NCBI GenBank assembly: GCA_030544235.1
Contig: CM060462.1
Coordinates: 32,310,589 to 32,374,588, forward strand
Direction: 5' to 3'
From: Lepturacanthus savala
Taxonomy: Eukaryota; Chordata; Actinopteri; Scombriformes; Trichiuridae
Length of the DNA: 64,000 nt
Below, one piece after another: positions 10,796 to 21,130 of the stretch. The translations under genes were made by a program, and so were the position numbers. The first letter of the stretch is position 1, and each line of letters opens with the position of its first letter. The notes beneath the pieces were generated by a model, which saw only the letters and a program-made list of their open reading frames with translations, had not been told where the DNA came from and ran no database searches.

Positions 10796-12513
10796 AACAT
10801 AGCTCGATTAAGCTGTTCATGTAAACACACTGACTGTGTGTTGAATATGTGCTTTGCACTTTTGTTTTTAAGGAACTTATCAGTAAAGGTGACAATCAAA
10901 GCATGTGACGCTACTTCTGCAGCAGCCGCTTGTTGAGTTCGCTCCTTCTCCTTCTTTTATTTCTCTATCCTTTTTCCTCAACCTCAGTGTCTCTCCCTGT
11001 CTGCAGCACATTGGTTTCTGACTGCAAGGAAAGGGGAAATTGGAAAAGTAAAGTGGAAAAAGACATGCAGAGGTGTTAAACATTGAAATGCTAATCTCCA
11101 GAAATATGGAACACAAAAACGATTATGAATCACATTTTCCCAAAAAGCTTATTGTGTGAGCACATGTTTCTTTTCAGCAAAAGTTGTGCTTCAGATTTTT
11201 ACATTTCTACAGCAGAATTACTGGATCCAGTGAAGCTCTCAGGGGTTAAATGCCTTGCTGAAGAGAGCTCTTATTTAACTTTTAACATATTTTTCATTTT
11301 TTTACCCACTTCTGGCCAAAAATCTTTTGGTAACAAGCAAACTGCAGAACCTCCTCAGCATCCCCTACAGTTTCTCCCTGTGCAAATTGGTGAAAATATA
11401 AGCCATGAAATGATAAAAGCGCTGTTAATATGTGGTAACTGAGATTGGTTCCAGAGGTGTGCAGGGCTAACTCAGGAAGACAGGCGGCTGATATAAACGG
11501 TGAATAATTGTCTCCTTACAGCTTATTGGCGTGTCTACATTAGTTTGCCTCTCTCCCGAGAGGGAGGGAGGTCGGACAGAGCGGCTCCTCTGTCTGCTCT
11601 CGCCTCCGGCAGCTTGGCTGTTTCCACTGTCTGATCGACAAGAGGAAGGGAGGATGAGAGACAGACAAGGAAAGAAAAGCAGAGAGAGAGAGAGACAGAG
11701 AGAGAGGACTACCAAAGAAGGGAGGAAGAAGGAGAAGTGAACTGGACAAAAATGGGAAAGACTTAAAAAAGGACAAATGCAAAGAAAGGAATTGAAACAG
11801 GTGGAGAATGGCAGGGAGAATAAAGCAGTGTTGCAGATGCTGAGCAGAGGTTAGAATGAAAAGTAGTGACAGAGAAACAAATTAATGTGAGCAGAGATTT
11901 AATAGGAGAGGTGCAAGAAAAATGTATGTAGACAGTAATAAAAGCGAAAGACAGAAAGAAGGCGAGACAAACGAGACAGAGGAGGAGCGGTGGGCGGGCC
12001 CTCCGCAACAGGGAAAAACAAAAAAAGAGTGATGCAAACAAAGTAAAGGAAAAATGAACCACAGACGCCTCCTTTATCTTCCAGTTTTACAGTCTTTGTC
12101 ACAATCTGTCATTTACCCTGTTTGCAGAACTCCAGCAAATATTCACCAAAAAAACAACAATGGATCTGCTTATAGAGGAGTTTATTTGCAGGTACAGTTA
12201 TGGAGGTGTCGCAGTAATCAGAACCTCACTTCTGTATCCTGGCTAATTAGTTGACGCACTTGCAATTAAGACAGTAGGTGAAAGTTTCCTTTAAATATCT
12301 CATTTGCATGTGTCATTCAGTTAGTTTGATTATCTAGAGAGTTGTTTATTTCCAGTTATATTTTATTGTTTTTAAATTAATAATAAAGAGCTTTAATTGT
12401 TTAGCATGAACAGCATGCAACATAAATTCAGTTCAAACATACAGAAAATTGTACTTCTTTGTTTTCTTGCTGTTATGATTAATTAACAGTTGCTCAGCAA
12501 CAAGGGGAGTCTG

Positions 12514-12564
<51 letters not shown>

Positions 12565-13406
12565 CACTTAGTGCAACACTAAGCTCCATATATGGACATT
12601 TACTCCATATAGGGGGGGTTCCCCAGGAGTAAAGCTATCTGCATCAAAGCGTCATGTTAGCTGTTACACATGCACGGCTTTATCAGAGTTTTGCTTTGAC
12701 TCATCTCTAATAATGTGAGTAAGGTAAAAGTGATCCATATATTTTGTTGAGATTTTGCTTACAGACATATTCACATTAATATAAATCAGAGTCTGGTGTT
12801 TACGTTCTGCCTTAGTCGCATTATTATCAATGATGCAACAAAACAAGAAAATGCAATTTGATTTTAATGCTATTTAACAAGATATATTTATGTTGTGCAT
12901 ATGATTTAGTACACATCAACTGTAAGTAGTTTTACATCATCAGCAAAACAACAATTCTAAAAAAGACAACAGAGTAGTACAGGAATCAATCAGACCGAAC
13001 GGCCCTGGAGGAAATAACAGCCCTGGGAAGCAGCTATTAACACAGAGCGGCTCAGTGTTGTGTCCTGGTCAGAGGTGCATCAATTCAGTTAGTACCAACA
13101 ATGATCATCAGTCATAGCGAGCCACTCTGTGACGGCGATCCATCCGACTGATGATTCATCGATCACAAATGTTCCAGCAAGATGCTGATTGAAAGTGTTG
13201 TCCTCGCATTATTGGAAATTTTCTGAAACATTCAATGCGCATCAGTTTGTAAGTGAAACATAACTATCGGCAAATGCCTCGTCTGATTAATTGATTTGTT
13301 GCCGCCTGCCATGTTTGTTTTTGTTGAGGGGACAGAGCATCTCTCACTAAAACGAATGATGAGACACCAGTGTCAAACCACAGTGACAGCTTGACAGAGT
13401 GCTGAG

Positions 13407-13437
<31 letters not shown>

Positions 13438-13703
13438 ATTGTGGTTGGAAGAGTGAATAAGTGTGCGCTGCTGTGAGCGTGCATGCATGTGTGTAGTTTT
13501 TCTTGTGCGTCATACTGTATCTTGCCGGAGGAATCCCACAGAAGGTCATGAATCCTGTCAAACACGAAGTCATGCAGAGCATGATTGATATGTGCAGTTA
13601 CTTTATTGGAGCTGCTCATGCATGCCAATGAGCTCTGTCTCAATTCACTTCATTCACAAGAGACCGTTTAGATGCTTCGGCCATTCCTCTGCTGTCACAA
13701 GAG
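10796..13703. other. Non-coding sequence with purine-rich stretch and microsatellites
   Basis: No exon was recognised. 11560-11980 is purine-rich on the plus strand, which produces overlapping open frames without domains. (CA)n lies at 12515-12568 and (GT)n at 13411-13437. A stretch near 11560-11640 is more GC-rich than its surroundings but has no splice or protein signal that can be defended. Confidence 0.5.
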
Positions 13704-14018
13704 CAGAGGAGAGGAGAGGAGAGGAGAGGAGAGGAGAGGAGAGGAGAGGAGAGGAGAGGAGAGGAGAGGAGAGGAGAGGAGAGGAGAGGAAAGAAAGGGA
13801 AAGGAAGGGAAAGGAAAGGTTAAGGGAAAAGGGAGAGGAGAGGAGTGGAAAGGAAAGGAGAGGAAAGGAAAGGAAAGGAAAGGAAAGGAAAGGAAAGGAA
13901 AGGAGAGGAGAGTAGAGGAGAGGAGAGAAAAGGAAAGGAAAGGAAAGGAAGGGAAAGGAAAGGAAAGGAAAGGAGAGGAGAGGAAAGGAAAGGAAAGGAA
14001 AGGAAAGGAAAGAGGAGA
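13704..14018. repeat. Long polypurine GGAGA/GGAAA tandem array
   Basis: About 315 bases are almost entirely purine on the plus strand. Perfect GAGGA pentamers occupy about 13705-13789, followed by interspersed GGAAA and GGGAA units. The open frames across it (Arg/Gly/Glu/Lys-rich or Ser/Phe/Leu-rich) are translations of the repeat. Confidence 0.95.
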
Positions 14019-15599
14019 TAAGAGCAGTAGAGAATTGCTACCCAGGGGAAGACTCACATACTTTATCGATTAACTGCAGTAGCAGGAAGTGTTCATCTGA
14101 CCCAGAGAAAACATTAATGACACACACAAACACAAAAAGAAGAAGCCTTATGACCAAAAGTCTAGGTGACACGTTGCCTCAGCATTTTATCAGGATTTTC
14201 TCTGCAGACAGGATAAGGAGGGATCAAACGATTGATGTCGTGACCCCATCCTTTTCATTCTGGCTCGATTGGAGCTGTAGATATCAAAACGTATCTGAGA
14301 CATTGATTTAACTTTTGACCTGACCGTTAAATGGCTGTTATAAGAAGTGACCTTCAGTAACCTCTTTGGTGCTTTCAACTTGCTGTAAATTGCTGTTTCC
14401 CTGCATACACACACAAAAGAACACACAAAGAATAAATAAATCAACATATATGCATGAAAGAACAAAGTCCTGCAATTTGTATCGTAGATATGTTAAGTTG
14501 TCAATAACTTGAACTAGAAATACACTTTGCAAGGTTGAGATCTGTGTTTTTTGTGGATTTCAAATCAGTTTCCAGTGAAGTATTCAAAATGCCTTTGCTG
14601 ATTCAGCGTGTCTAACATTATAATGTTATGGAAGCTGTGAGATTGTCTTGTGAGAAAGGTCCTGACCCCATGTACTTTTTTGTTTGTAATCACATAATCA
14701 CTCATTTCTTTCTTGTATATCTCGCCAAAGACATTAAGTTACCTACAATATGGCTGTTTGTTCTTATAACACTGCTGTGTGGGATTTTATTTTGGAATGG
14801 GTTCTGAATCTGGCAACAAAACTTGTGAAATTCTGAAATCAGATCTGGTATTTTTATTAGAAAACTGAGCTGACGTCAATTTATCTTCTTTTACATAGAC
14901 TGAGATTTTTCATATATATTTTTCATTCAATGGGTTGATTGTTTGGCATATTTATATTTAAAAAAAATAGCTATTTACTACAGCTTCAATGTGATTTGTT
15001 GTTTTTTGTCCAGTGTTTTTTCAGATGTGTTGAATGTACAAAAAGATCCGGCATCATATTCAATTACAAACAACTTGTGATTGTCTCTATTTCTGATTCT
15101 GAGATGGAGCTGTTTGCTATGATTGAATAGGAAACAGTACATTTAAGTGAGATTCTCAATGAACTGCAGCAACAATCTATAATTCTACTGGCATCTAGAG
15201 GGTTGAAGGGTTAAAGCGGGGTTGTAGCATGTACTGTATGTATGTACGTATCATTTAAAGGTTTTCAGGGCTTCTGTGTTGTGTGCTGCAGTGTATCTGC
15301 ATTGCTACTCAGTTTTCTTTGCTTTATCTCATCTCTGAAGCTAATTCATCCAATGTACATTAATCCTATTCTAGTTTCCCTCAAGCACCCTCTGCTATCT
15401 CCTTCTTTTAGCATTTCCTTTGTTAAATTTCTCATTCGCTAGTTATTTAGCGCAGCTAACCTAACCTAGAGAAGCAAAGGCTTCTCTCCTTTTCTCTCCC
15501 TCTTTTGCATTCTCTTGCTCAGGGTGTCGAATGTTTAGTCACACCTCTGCCTCCATTAGCAATAATGGTACATGTATTAAGTACAATGTTGTGCTAAAC
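14019..15599. other. Non-coding, nothing recognised
   Basis: AT-rich sequence with only short, unremarkable open frames. The segment from about 15530 may already be the degraded 5' end of the L2 LINE that follows. Confidence 0.45.
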
Positions 15600-15861
15600 C
15601 CAGAGGCAAGGCTCAGTGCGGTCACAGTCGCATGCTAGTATAGCTAAATGCACCATAGTCTCCCCGGACGGGCATAGCATAAATCGTAGCTACCTGGCAG
15701 TAATCACTGCAGACTGAGTTATTAGCCCGGGCCAAGCTAACATTAGCTCTAGCTTTGCCTCTAGCCCCCCAGTAGTTTATGAGCAGCCGGAAAGACAGTA
15801 CAACTGGGTGACTGTTCAAAGAGGGCATAGACGTAAACTGAAGGTACCAACCCAGTTCATG

Positions 15862-16350
15862 TATCTAACAGATTTCTCCTAAACAACAAAATCCCCCCTG
15901 AGAAACAAACTGGGATTATTGGCAGCTCCATAGTACAATACATGAAGGTAGCGACACCAGAGTGCATAGTCAAAGCAGGCAACATTGAATCAAATTTAAA
16001 TTTGTTAGTTAAAACTAAACCTAAATATGATAAAATCATTATTCACGTCAGCGGTATAAAGATCATGTCAGAAACTGTAATTTTCTCTGGTCCTCTGCCA
16101 AGCTTGACTAGTGATCTCACATTTAGCCCACAAGATCTTTCTACCGCTGGTTGTCGAGTTGGTGCCCAGATAATAACATGGGCTTCTTAGATAATTGGTC
16201 AACGTTCCGAGAGAAACCTGGTCTGATAGTAAGAAACAGCATACATTGCACTTTGGATAGTGCCTCTCTCTTATCTAGAAACCCTGACAGTACAGAGTTG
16301 AGTCCAGGAGGAGTTGCAGTCGTACATGCTTCTCTGTGCCTCCCTTAGAG
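15862..16350 (+). pseudogene. L2 LINE ORF1 relic with GDSL/SGNH-esterase-like domain
   Basis: The frame reads SNRFLLNNKIPPEKQTG, then IIGSSIVQYMKVATPE with the putative nucleophile serine in GSS, then YDKIIIHV and ETVIFSGPLPSLTSD. After a frameshift near 16150 it continues LDNWSTFREKPGLIV and LDSASLLSRN. Fish L2/CR1-type LINEs encode an ORF1 esterase-like protein with these landmarks. The catalytic Asp/His region (usually GIHPT) is altered to SIHCT. The copy is non-functional. Confidence 0.75.
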
Positions 16351-16487
16351 CAGACGCCCACTTGAAACTTCATACAGACTGTGTCTGTCTCCTAACCATT
16401 TAATTTATGGAACTCCTTTATATCAAACAACAAGAGACAAGCTACATATAGTAATGTAGTCAAAATTAGCACCAATACAGCTAAAGT

Positions 16488-16806
16488 ACAAAGTGGACTT
16501 TTAAACATTATATGCCTGTCATGAAAAGTTGTATTAATAAACAATCTGATATCAGATTATAATAATGATTTATTTAGCCTTACTGAAACCCGGATGCATC
16601 ATGAGGAATATGTTGAATGAATCCTCACCTCCCAGCCATATTAATACTTATATTCCTCAAGACAGTGGCCAGGGTGGTGGAGTTGCAGCCATTTCCAACT
16701 CAAGATTATTGATCAGCCCTGAGCCAAGGTATAACCACATATCTTTTGAAAGCCTTGTTCTCAGTTTTTCAGTCTTTCTCACCCAACTTGGAAAACACTA
16801 CAGGGA
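16488..16806 (+). pseudogene. L2 LINE ORF2 endonuclease (EEP) N-terminal relic
   Basis: It begins with SGLLNI (the usual start of the apurinic-type endonuclease domain), then LINNLISDYNNDLFSLTET with the catalytic Glu in the TET motif, then SPPSHINTYIPQDSGQGGGV and FESLVLS. One stop and one frameshift separate these parts. The rest of the endonuclease is not detectable before the Tc1 cluster, so either part was lost on insertion or it has decayed. Confidence 0.72.
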
Positions 16807-17135
16807 TTAAAGCAAAAAGAAAAAAAGAAGAAAGAAATCCTGAGCCTAAACTTTTTTTTTAAGTGGTGCAATCATAACCACTTCACAATCTGTCATCACA
16901 CAAAATTGTGATTTTTGTAAAAAAAAAAAAAAAAAAAAGATACAAATTTTAAATAACAAAAAAACAACATGTACATACAATGTACATTTTGAGAGACTTG
17001 ATGAAAGTTGTAAAGTAAGTAAATTGTAAATCTCTTTCTTTATACAGTATATATCTATAGATATACAGTGACATTCACACACTAGCACTCGCACACTTGC
17101 ACTCACACTAACAGTCGCATAATCACTCATTTCAG

Positions 17136-17189
17136 AAATTAAGTGTTAACGAGCAGTTGGACAGGTGTACCTAATAAAGTGGCCAGTGA

Positions 17190-17192
<3 letters not shown>
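17136..17192. mobile_element. Solo terminal repeat of a Tc1-like element (same family as 40336-41540)
   Basis: The sequence is the reverse complement of the left end of the element at 61732, including GTTAACGAGCAGTTGGAC and GGTGTACCTAATAAAGTGGC. It ends at the TA that opens the adjacent (TA)n tract. The remainder of this copy is missing. Confidence 0.85.

Positions 17193-17240
<48 letters not shown>
17193..17240. repeat. (TA)n microsatellite between two Tc1 termini
   Basis: About 22 TA units lie directly between the solo Tc1 end and the next Tc1 element. Tc1/mariner elements insert at TA, so the tract is a natural landing site. Confidence 0.95.
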
Positions 17241-18703
17241 CACACGTGGACAAAATTGTTGGTACCCCTCAGTTAATGAAAGAAAAACCCACAATGGTCA
17301 CTGAAATCACTTGAAACTTGCAGAAGTAATAATAAATAAAATGTATTGAAAATTAAACAATCAAAATCAGCCATCACTTTTGAATTGTTGATTAACATAA
17401 TTATTTAAAAAAACAAACTAATGAAACAGGCCTGGACAAAAATTATGGTACCTCTATAAAAGATTGAAAACTATTTGACCAGTGACATGATTAACTCAGG
17501 TGTGTCCTTTGACATCATCAAATCATCATCGATTGACATCACAGGTGTTTCCAAACTCATAATCAGTTGGTCTGCCTATTTAAAGGGAGACAAGTAGTCA
17601 CTCTGCTGTTTGGTGAAAAGGTGTGTACCACACTGAACATGGACAACATAAAGCGAAGGAGAGAATTGTCCCAGGACATCTGAAAAAAATTTATAGACAA
17701 ACATCTTAAAGGTAAAGGCTATAAGACCATCTCTAAACAGCTTGAAGTTCCTGTGACAACAGTGGCTCATATTATTCAGAAGTTCAAGACCCACGGGACC
17801 GTAGCTAACCTCCCTGGACGTGGCCGCAAGAGGAAAATTGATGACAAATTGAAGAGATGGATCGTTCGAATTGTATCCAAAGAGCCCAGAACAACCTCCA
17901 AAGAAATTAAAGGTGAACTCCAAGGCCAAGGTACATCAGTGTCAGATCGCACCATTCGTCGTTGTTTGAGCCAAAGTGGTTTTCATGGGAGACGAGGACA
18001 CCACTGCTGAAAAAAAATCATAAAAAAGCGAGACTGGAATTTCCAAAAATGCATGTTGACAAGCCACAAAGCTTCTGGGAGAATGTCCTTTGTACAGATG
18101 AGACCAAACTGGAGCTTTTTGGTAAGGCACATCAACTCTATGTTCATAGACTCAAAAACCAAGCATACGAAGAAAAGAACACTGTCCCTAGGGTGAAATA
18201 TGGAGGAGACCCAGTAATGTTTTGGGGCTGCTTTGCTGCATCTGGCACAGGGTGTCTTGAATGTGTGTAAGGTAAAATGAAATCTGAAGACTATCAAGGC
18301 ATTCTGGAGAGAAATGTGCTGCCTAGTGTCAGAAAGCTTGGTCTCAGTTGCAGGTCATGGGTCTTCCAACAGGACAACGATCCAAAACACACAGCCAAAA
18401 ACACCCAAGAATGGCTGAAAGAAAAGTGTTGGACTATTCTAAAGTGGCCTTCCATGAGCCCAGATCTGAATCCCATTGAACATCTGTGGAAGGAGCTGAA
18501 ACATGCCATTTGGAGAAGACACCCATCAAACCTGAGACAACTGGAGCAGTTTGCTCATGAGGAGTGGGCCAAAATACCTGTTGACAGCTGCAGAACGCTC
18601 ATTGACTGGCTCATTTACTTTTGTAAGTTTCAAGTGATTTCAGTGAGAATTATGGGTTTTTCCTTCTTTAACTGAGGGGTACCAATAATTTTGTCCATGT
18701 GTG
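17241..18703 (+). mobile_element. Tc1-like DD34E transposon A, full length, inactive
   Basis: It starts CACACGTGGACAAAATTG and ends with the inverted copy CAATTATTTTGTCC-type sequence finishing CATGTGTG. TA is present on both sides (17239-17240 and 18704-18705). The terminal inverted repeats extend about 80 bp and include GGTACCCCTCAGTTAA and its inverse. The element is 1463 bp and holds a broken transposase gene. Confidence 0.95.
17639..18620 (+). pseudogene. Tc1-like transposase pseudogene (element A)
   Basis: The start MDNIKRRRELSQDI is followed by an in-frame TGA at 17681-17683, where Arg is expected. The helix-turn-helix region then reads KTISKQLEVPVTTVAHIIQ and the linker PGRGRKRK. A frameshift near 18003 precedes the catalytic part: CTDETKLELFG (first Asp), FQQDNDPKHTA (second Asp), and MSPDLNPIEHLWKELK (Glu), giving a DD34E arrangement. 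Another stop occurs after GCLECV near 18270. The C-terminus is lost into the right terminal repeat after SCRTLI. All three acidic residues survive, but at least two stops and one frameshift make it inactive. Confidence 0.93.
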
Positions 18704-18709
18704 TATATA

Positions 18710-18778
18710 CACAGTACAGGCCAAAACTTTGGACACTCCTTCTCATTCAATGTGTTTTCTTTTATTTTCAAAAAGAAT
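18710..18778. mobile_element. Solo terminal repeat of a third Tc1-like family
   Basis: ACAGTACAGGCCAAAACTTTGG followed by 'acactccttctcattcaatg' is the terminus of another common fish Tc1 family. It begins within 7 bp of the end of element A. No transposase from this family is present. Confidence 0.8.
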
Positions 18779-18849
18779 CACACCATGGTATAACTCTCAA
18801 ACCTATAAATTGAAGCTAAATAGATAGATTTGAACAAATAGGGTGTTCC

Positions 18850-19560
18850 AAACTGGAAGATGCTCTCTGCACATGGAAGCGAGTCTCAGAACTTGCAGAA
18901 AGGCCCTAGTACCAGAGCCACCTATTATGCCTCACTAATAAAAAAAAAGAGCCTAAGTTCCTTTTCATTATTAGCCAACTATAGACCTATATCCAACCTT
19001 CCCTTTCTCTCTAAGACCCTGGAAAATACAGTCTTTAAATAGTTTTATGACTCCCTACACAAAAATGGTCTATAGGAGGATTTCCAGTCTAGATTTAGAA
19101 TGCATCATAGCACAGACTGCACTTGGTAGCATTTCAAATGACATTCTCAATGCGTCAGATAAAGGCTTCATCTCCATTCTTGTTGTGTTAGACCTTAGTG
19201 CTGCATTGACACCATCCATCAATCATGTCCTATCTCTCAGATTGTTTCTAATTCGTTTATCTTAACAATGTTTCTTCAATTGGTACAAAAGTTAGACATG
19301 GAGTTCTGCATGGTTCTGTGCTCAGACCAATAATTTTCACGGTTGCTTTAGGTAAAACTATTAAAAACACTTAATTGCTACTGTCATGCAGGCGATATAC
19401 AACTATATCTGTCAAATAAGCCAAATGAAGCCGACCAGCAAAACGTCAAGCATGTCTTAAGAATCTTAAGTCTTGGACCTGCAACTTTCTGCTATTAAAC
19501 TCAAACAAAACTGAAGTTATTGTGCTTGGGCCTGAACATCTCAGAAATTCAACACAGAAG
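18850..19560 (+). pseudogene. L2 LINE reverse transcriptase relic
   Basis: Fragments in shifting frames are ASLRTCRKAL (linker before the RT), NYRPISNLPFLSKTLENTV (RT motif region 1), ISNDILNASDKGFISILVVL with DLSAA (motif A), VSHGV-like remnants (motif B region) and CHAGDIQLYLSN near 19382-19411. In the last piece the catalytic YADD has become HAGD, so the active site is lost. Several stops interrupt it. It is continuous in order with the L2 pieces on either side. Confidence 0.8.
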
Positions 19561-19584
19561 GGAAAGAGAAGGAACATACACACA

Positions 19585-20116
19585 TCAAACAGGCACTAAG
19601 AAATTGTGGTTACCCCAACTGGGTGTTCATCAAGATTGATAGAAGACAGGAGAAAGAAAACAAAACACAGAAAGACAAAGAGAAAAACAGAAGGAATCAT
19701 GTGGTAGTGCCGTACGTATCTGGTCTCTCAGAAAAACTAAGAAGAATCTTCAGCAAGCACAAAGGGGACATCCCTGTTTATTTCAAGCCTGGCAACACCC
19801 TCAGACAGAGACTGGTCCTCCCAAGGACAAAAGAGTACAGTATTATGCAGTACAATGCAGTGAAGAGTGCCCGAATCTGTATATTGGAGAAACTAAGCAA
19901 CCATTTTGCAAACGCATGGCACAACACAGGAGGGCCACCACATCAGGACAGGACTCAGCAGTACATCTGCATCTGAAGGAAAAGGGACACTCCTTTAAAG
20001 AAACTGGTGTACACATTTTAGATAAGGAGGACAGATGGTTTGACAGAGGAGTGAAAGAGGCCATCTATGTCCATTTGGAACAACCAACTTTGAACAGAGG
20101 AGGGGCTGTGTCATAA
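19585..20116 (+). pseudogene. Penelope-like ORF C-terminus with GIY-YIG endonuclease domain
   Basis: Upstream of the domain the frame reads ALRNCGYPNWVFIKI and, later, VVVPYVSGLSEKLRRIF and PVYFKPGNTLRQRLVLP. A frameshift near 19815-19840 moves to the frame with YYAVQCSEECPNLYIGETKQ, which holds the GIY-equivalent (YAV) and the YIG core at 19880-19888. Then follow KRMAQHRRATTSGQDSAVHL, KGHSFKETGVHILDKEDRWF and VKEAIYVHLEQPTLNRGG. GIY-YIG domains make the nick that primes Penelope reverse transcription. Apart from the frameshift the endonuclease part is uninterrupted to a stop at 20116. Confidence 0.78.
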
Positions 20117-20394
20117 TCTATCTGCTACATGCCCTCCTGCCTTGAGATCTCATCCCAGGAAGTTTAACTGCTCTTCACCATCAGAGCAGGACTCTTTCTC
20201 TGGATCATGTGACCACAATGACTCTCATTCCAATTCACACCTTGAATTGGAAGTCAAGTCGTGACCACAACAACTCTCATTCCGATTCACACCTTGAAGG
20301 GTGACCTATGTGACCCTTTGTTATGGAATGAGGGGTGTGGTCTACAGCCCCACCCTCTGTGATCCAGAGATATAGCTCCTGGTTTCCATCATCA

Positions 20395-20445
20395 GGCTAG
20401 AACTGAAGAAGCCTTTTGGGATGAAAGGTGAAATGTCTTCAAGCT
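20395..20445 (+). ncRNA. Hammerhead-ribozyme-like motif in the Penelope 3' region
   Basis: CTGAAGA (20403-20409) fits the CUGANGA core and GAAA (20430-20433) the second core box. Between them CCTTT (20412-20416) pairs with AAAGG (20424-20428). TGTC (20434-20437) supplies the cleavage-site triplet GUC. Flanking GGCTAGAA (20395-20402) pairs with TTCAAGCT (20438-20445) at 7 of 8 positions as helix I. Helix III would be a single wobble pair and stem II has one bulged G with an A-U pair at its base, so activity is doubtful. Penelope-like elements are known to carry minimal type I hammerheads. Confidence 0.5.
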
Positions 20446-20486
20446 CCAAGAAAAAGTCCAGTTGCTTACAACTTAACTCCTTGAAG

Positions 20487-21130
20487 ACTAAAGGCTCTTC
20501 TCCTGTGGAATCATCTTCCTGTTTCAGTCCAGGGGGCGGACACCCTTCCTATATTTAAGAACAGATTAAAAATGTTCCTTTTTGATGAAGTTTATAGTTA
20601 GGGCTGGCCTAAAGAAATATTATGCTGTGATAGGACCTCATAAAATACTCTGAGTTTATCTTTCGGTGCATTTATTTCTTTCTTCCATCTGCAACACTCA
20701 TGACGCATTGATGTACAATTTTTATTTTTTTTGCCCTTCGTTTTCTCGTTCACAGACCATGCTACAGTGCAGCTACTGCAAGAAGTCTTCTGTTGCTGGA
20801 AGCTCCTGATGATGTCCTGGTTCACCTGGAAGCTGCAATGGATCCTGGCACCTCCACATACATCACAAATCAATATATTTCTGTTATTCTAATTAATGCC
20901 ATAGTCAACTCTTTTCCTGTCCTAAATGTATTGCATTTCATCCAGTGCACACATTATCTGCTGCATGCCTGACCGTTCTGGAAGAGGGATCCCACCTCTG
21001 TTATTGCTATTATTCTAAATGTCACATTTATCATTTCCCTGTTTTACACACATTTGGAGATACACAGTCTTCAACACAAATATGAATTTCACTGGTCATG
21101 AAACTTCTAATGCGATTCTGATAACTAGCA
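20487..21130 (+). pseudogene. L2 LINE ORF2 C-terminus and 3' UTR
   Basis: One frame reads WNHLPVSVQGADTLPIFKNR then LKMFLFDEVYS and a stop near 20600, the usual end of L2 ORF2. The following 500 bp match the general pattern of a fish L2 3' UTR and include 'gaccgttctggaagaggga' near 20970. It resumes directly after the Penelope-like insertion. Confidence 0.75.

Larger units (their letters stand above)
19556..20480 (+). mobile_element. Penelope-like retroelement, 5'-truncated, inserted in the L2 LINE
   Basis: Only the C-terminal part of the single Penelope ORF (linker plus GIY-YIG endonuclease) and the 3' region remain; the reverse transcriptase is missing. The 3' part includes 'cccaccctctgtgatccag' and the conserved tail 'aactgaagaagcc...gtgaaatgtcttcaag' at 20401-20443. 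Sequence on both sides is L2, so this element is the younger insertion. The precise ends are uncertain by about 20 bp. Confidence 0.78.
15600..21130 (+). mobile_element. L2/Maui-clade LINE, interrupted twice by younger elements
   Basis: Pieces of one LINE appear in the expected order on the plus strand: an esterase-type ORF1 (15862-16350), an endonuclease (16488-16806), reverse transcriptase (18850-19560), and the ORF2 C-terminus with 3' UTR (20487-21130). A Tc1 cluster (about 17136-18780) separates endonuclease from reverse transcriptase. A Penelope-like element (about 19556-20480) separates reverse transcriptase from the C-terminus. The 3' UTR contains 'ctggaagagggatcccacc', typical of fish L2 tails. 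All parts are disabled by stops and frameshifts. Confidence 0.82.

Noticed and set aside
13592..14073. 120-133-codon Arg/Glu/Gly/Lys-rich and Ser/Phe/Leu-rich frames
   Set aside because: Direct translations of the GGAGA/GGAAA array.
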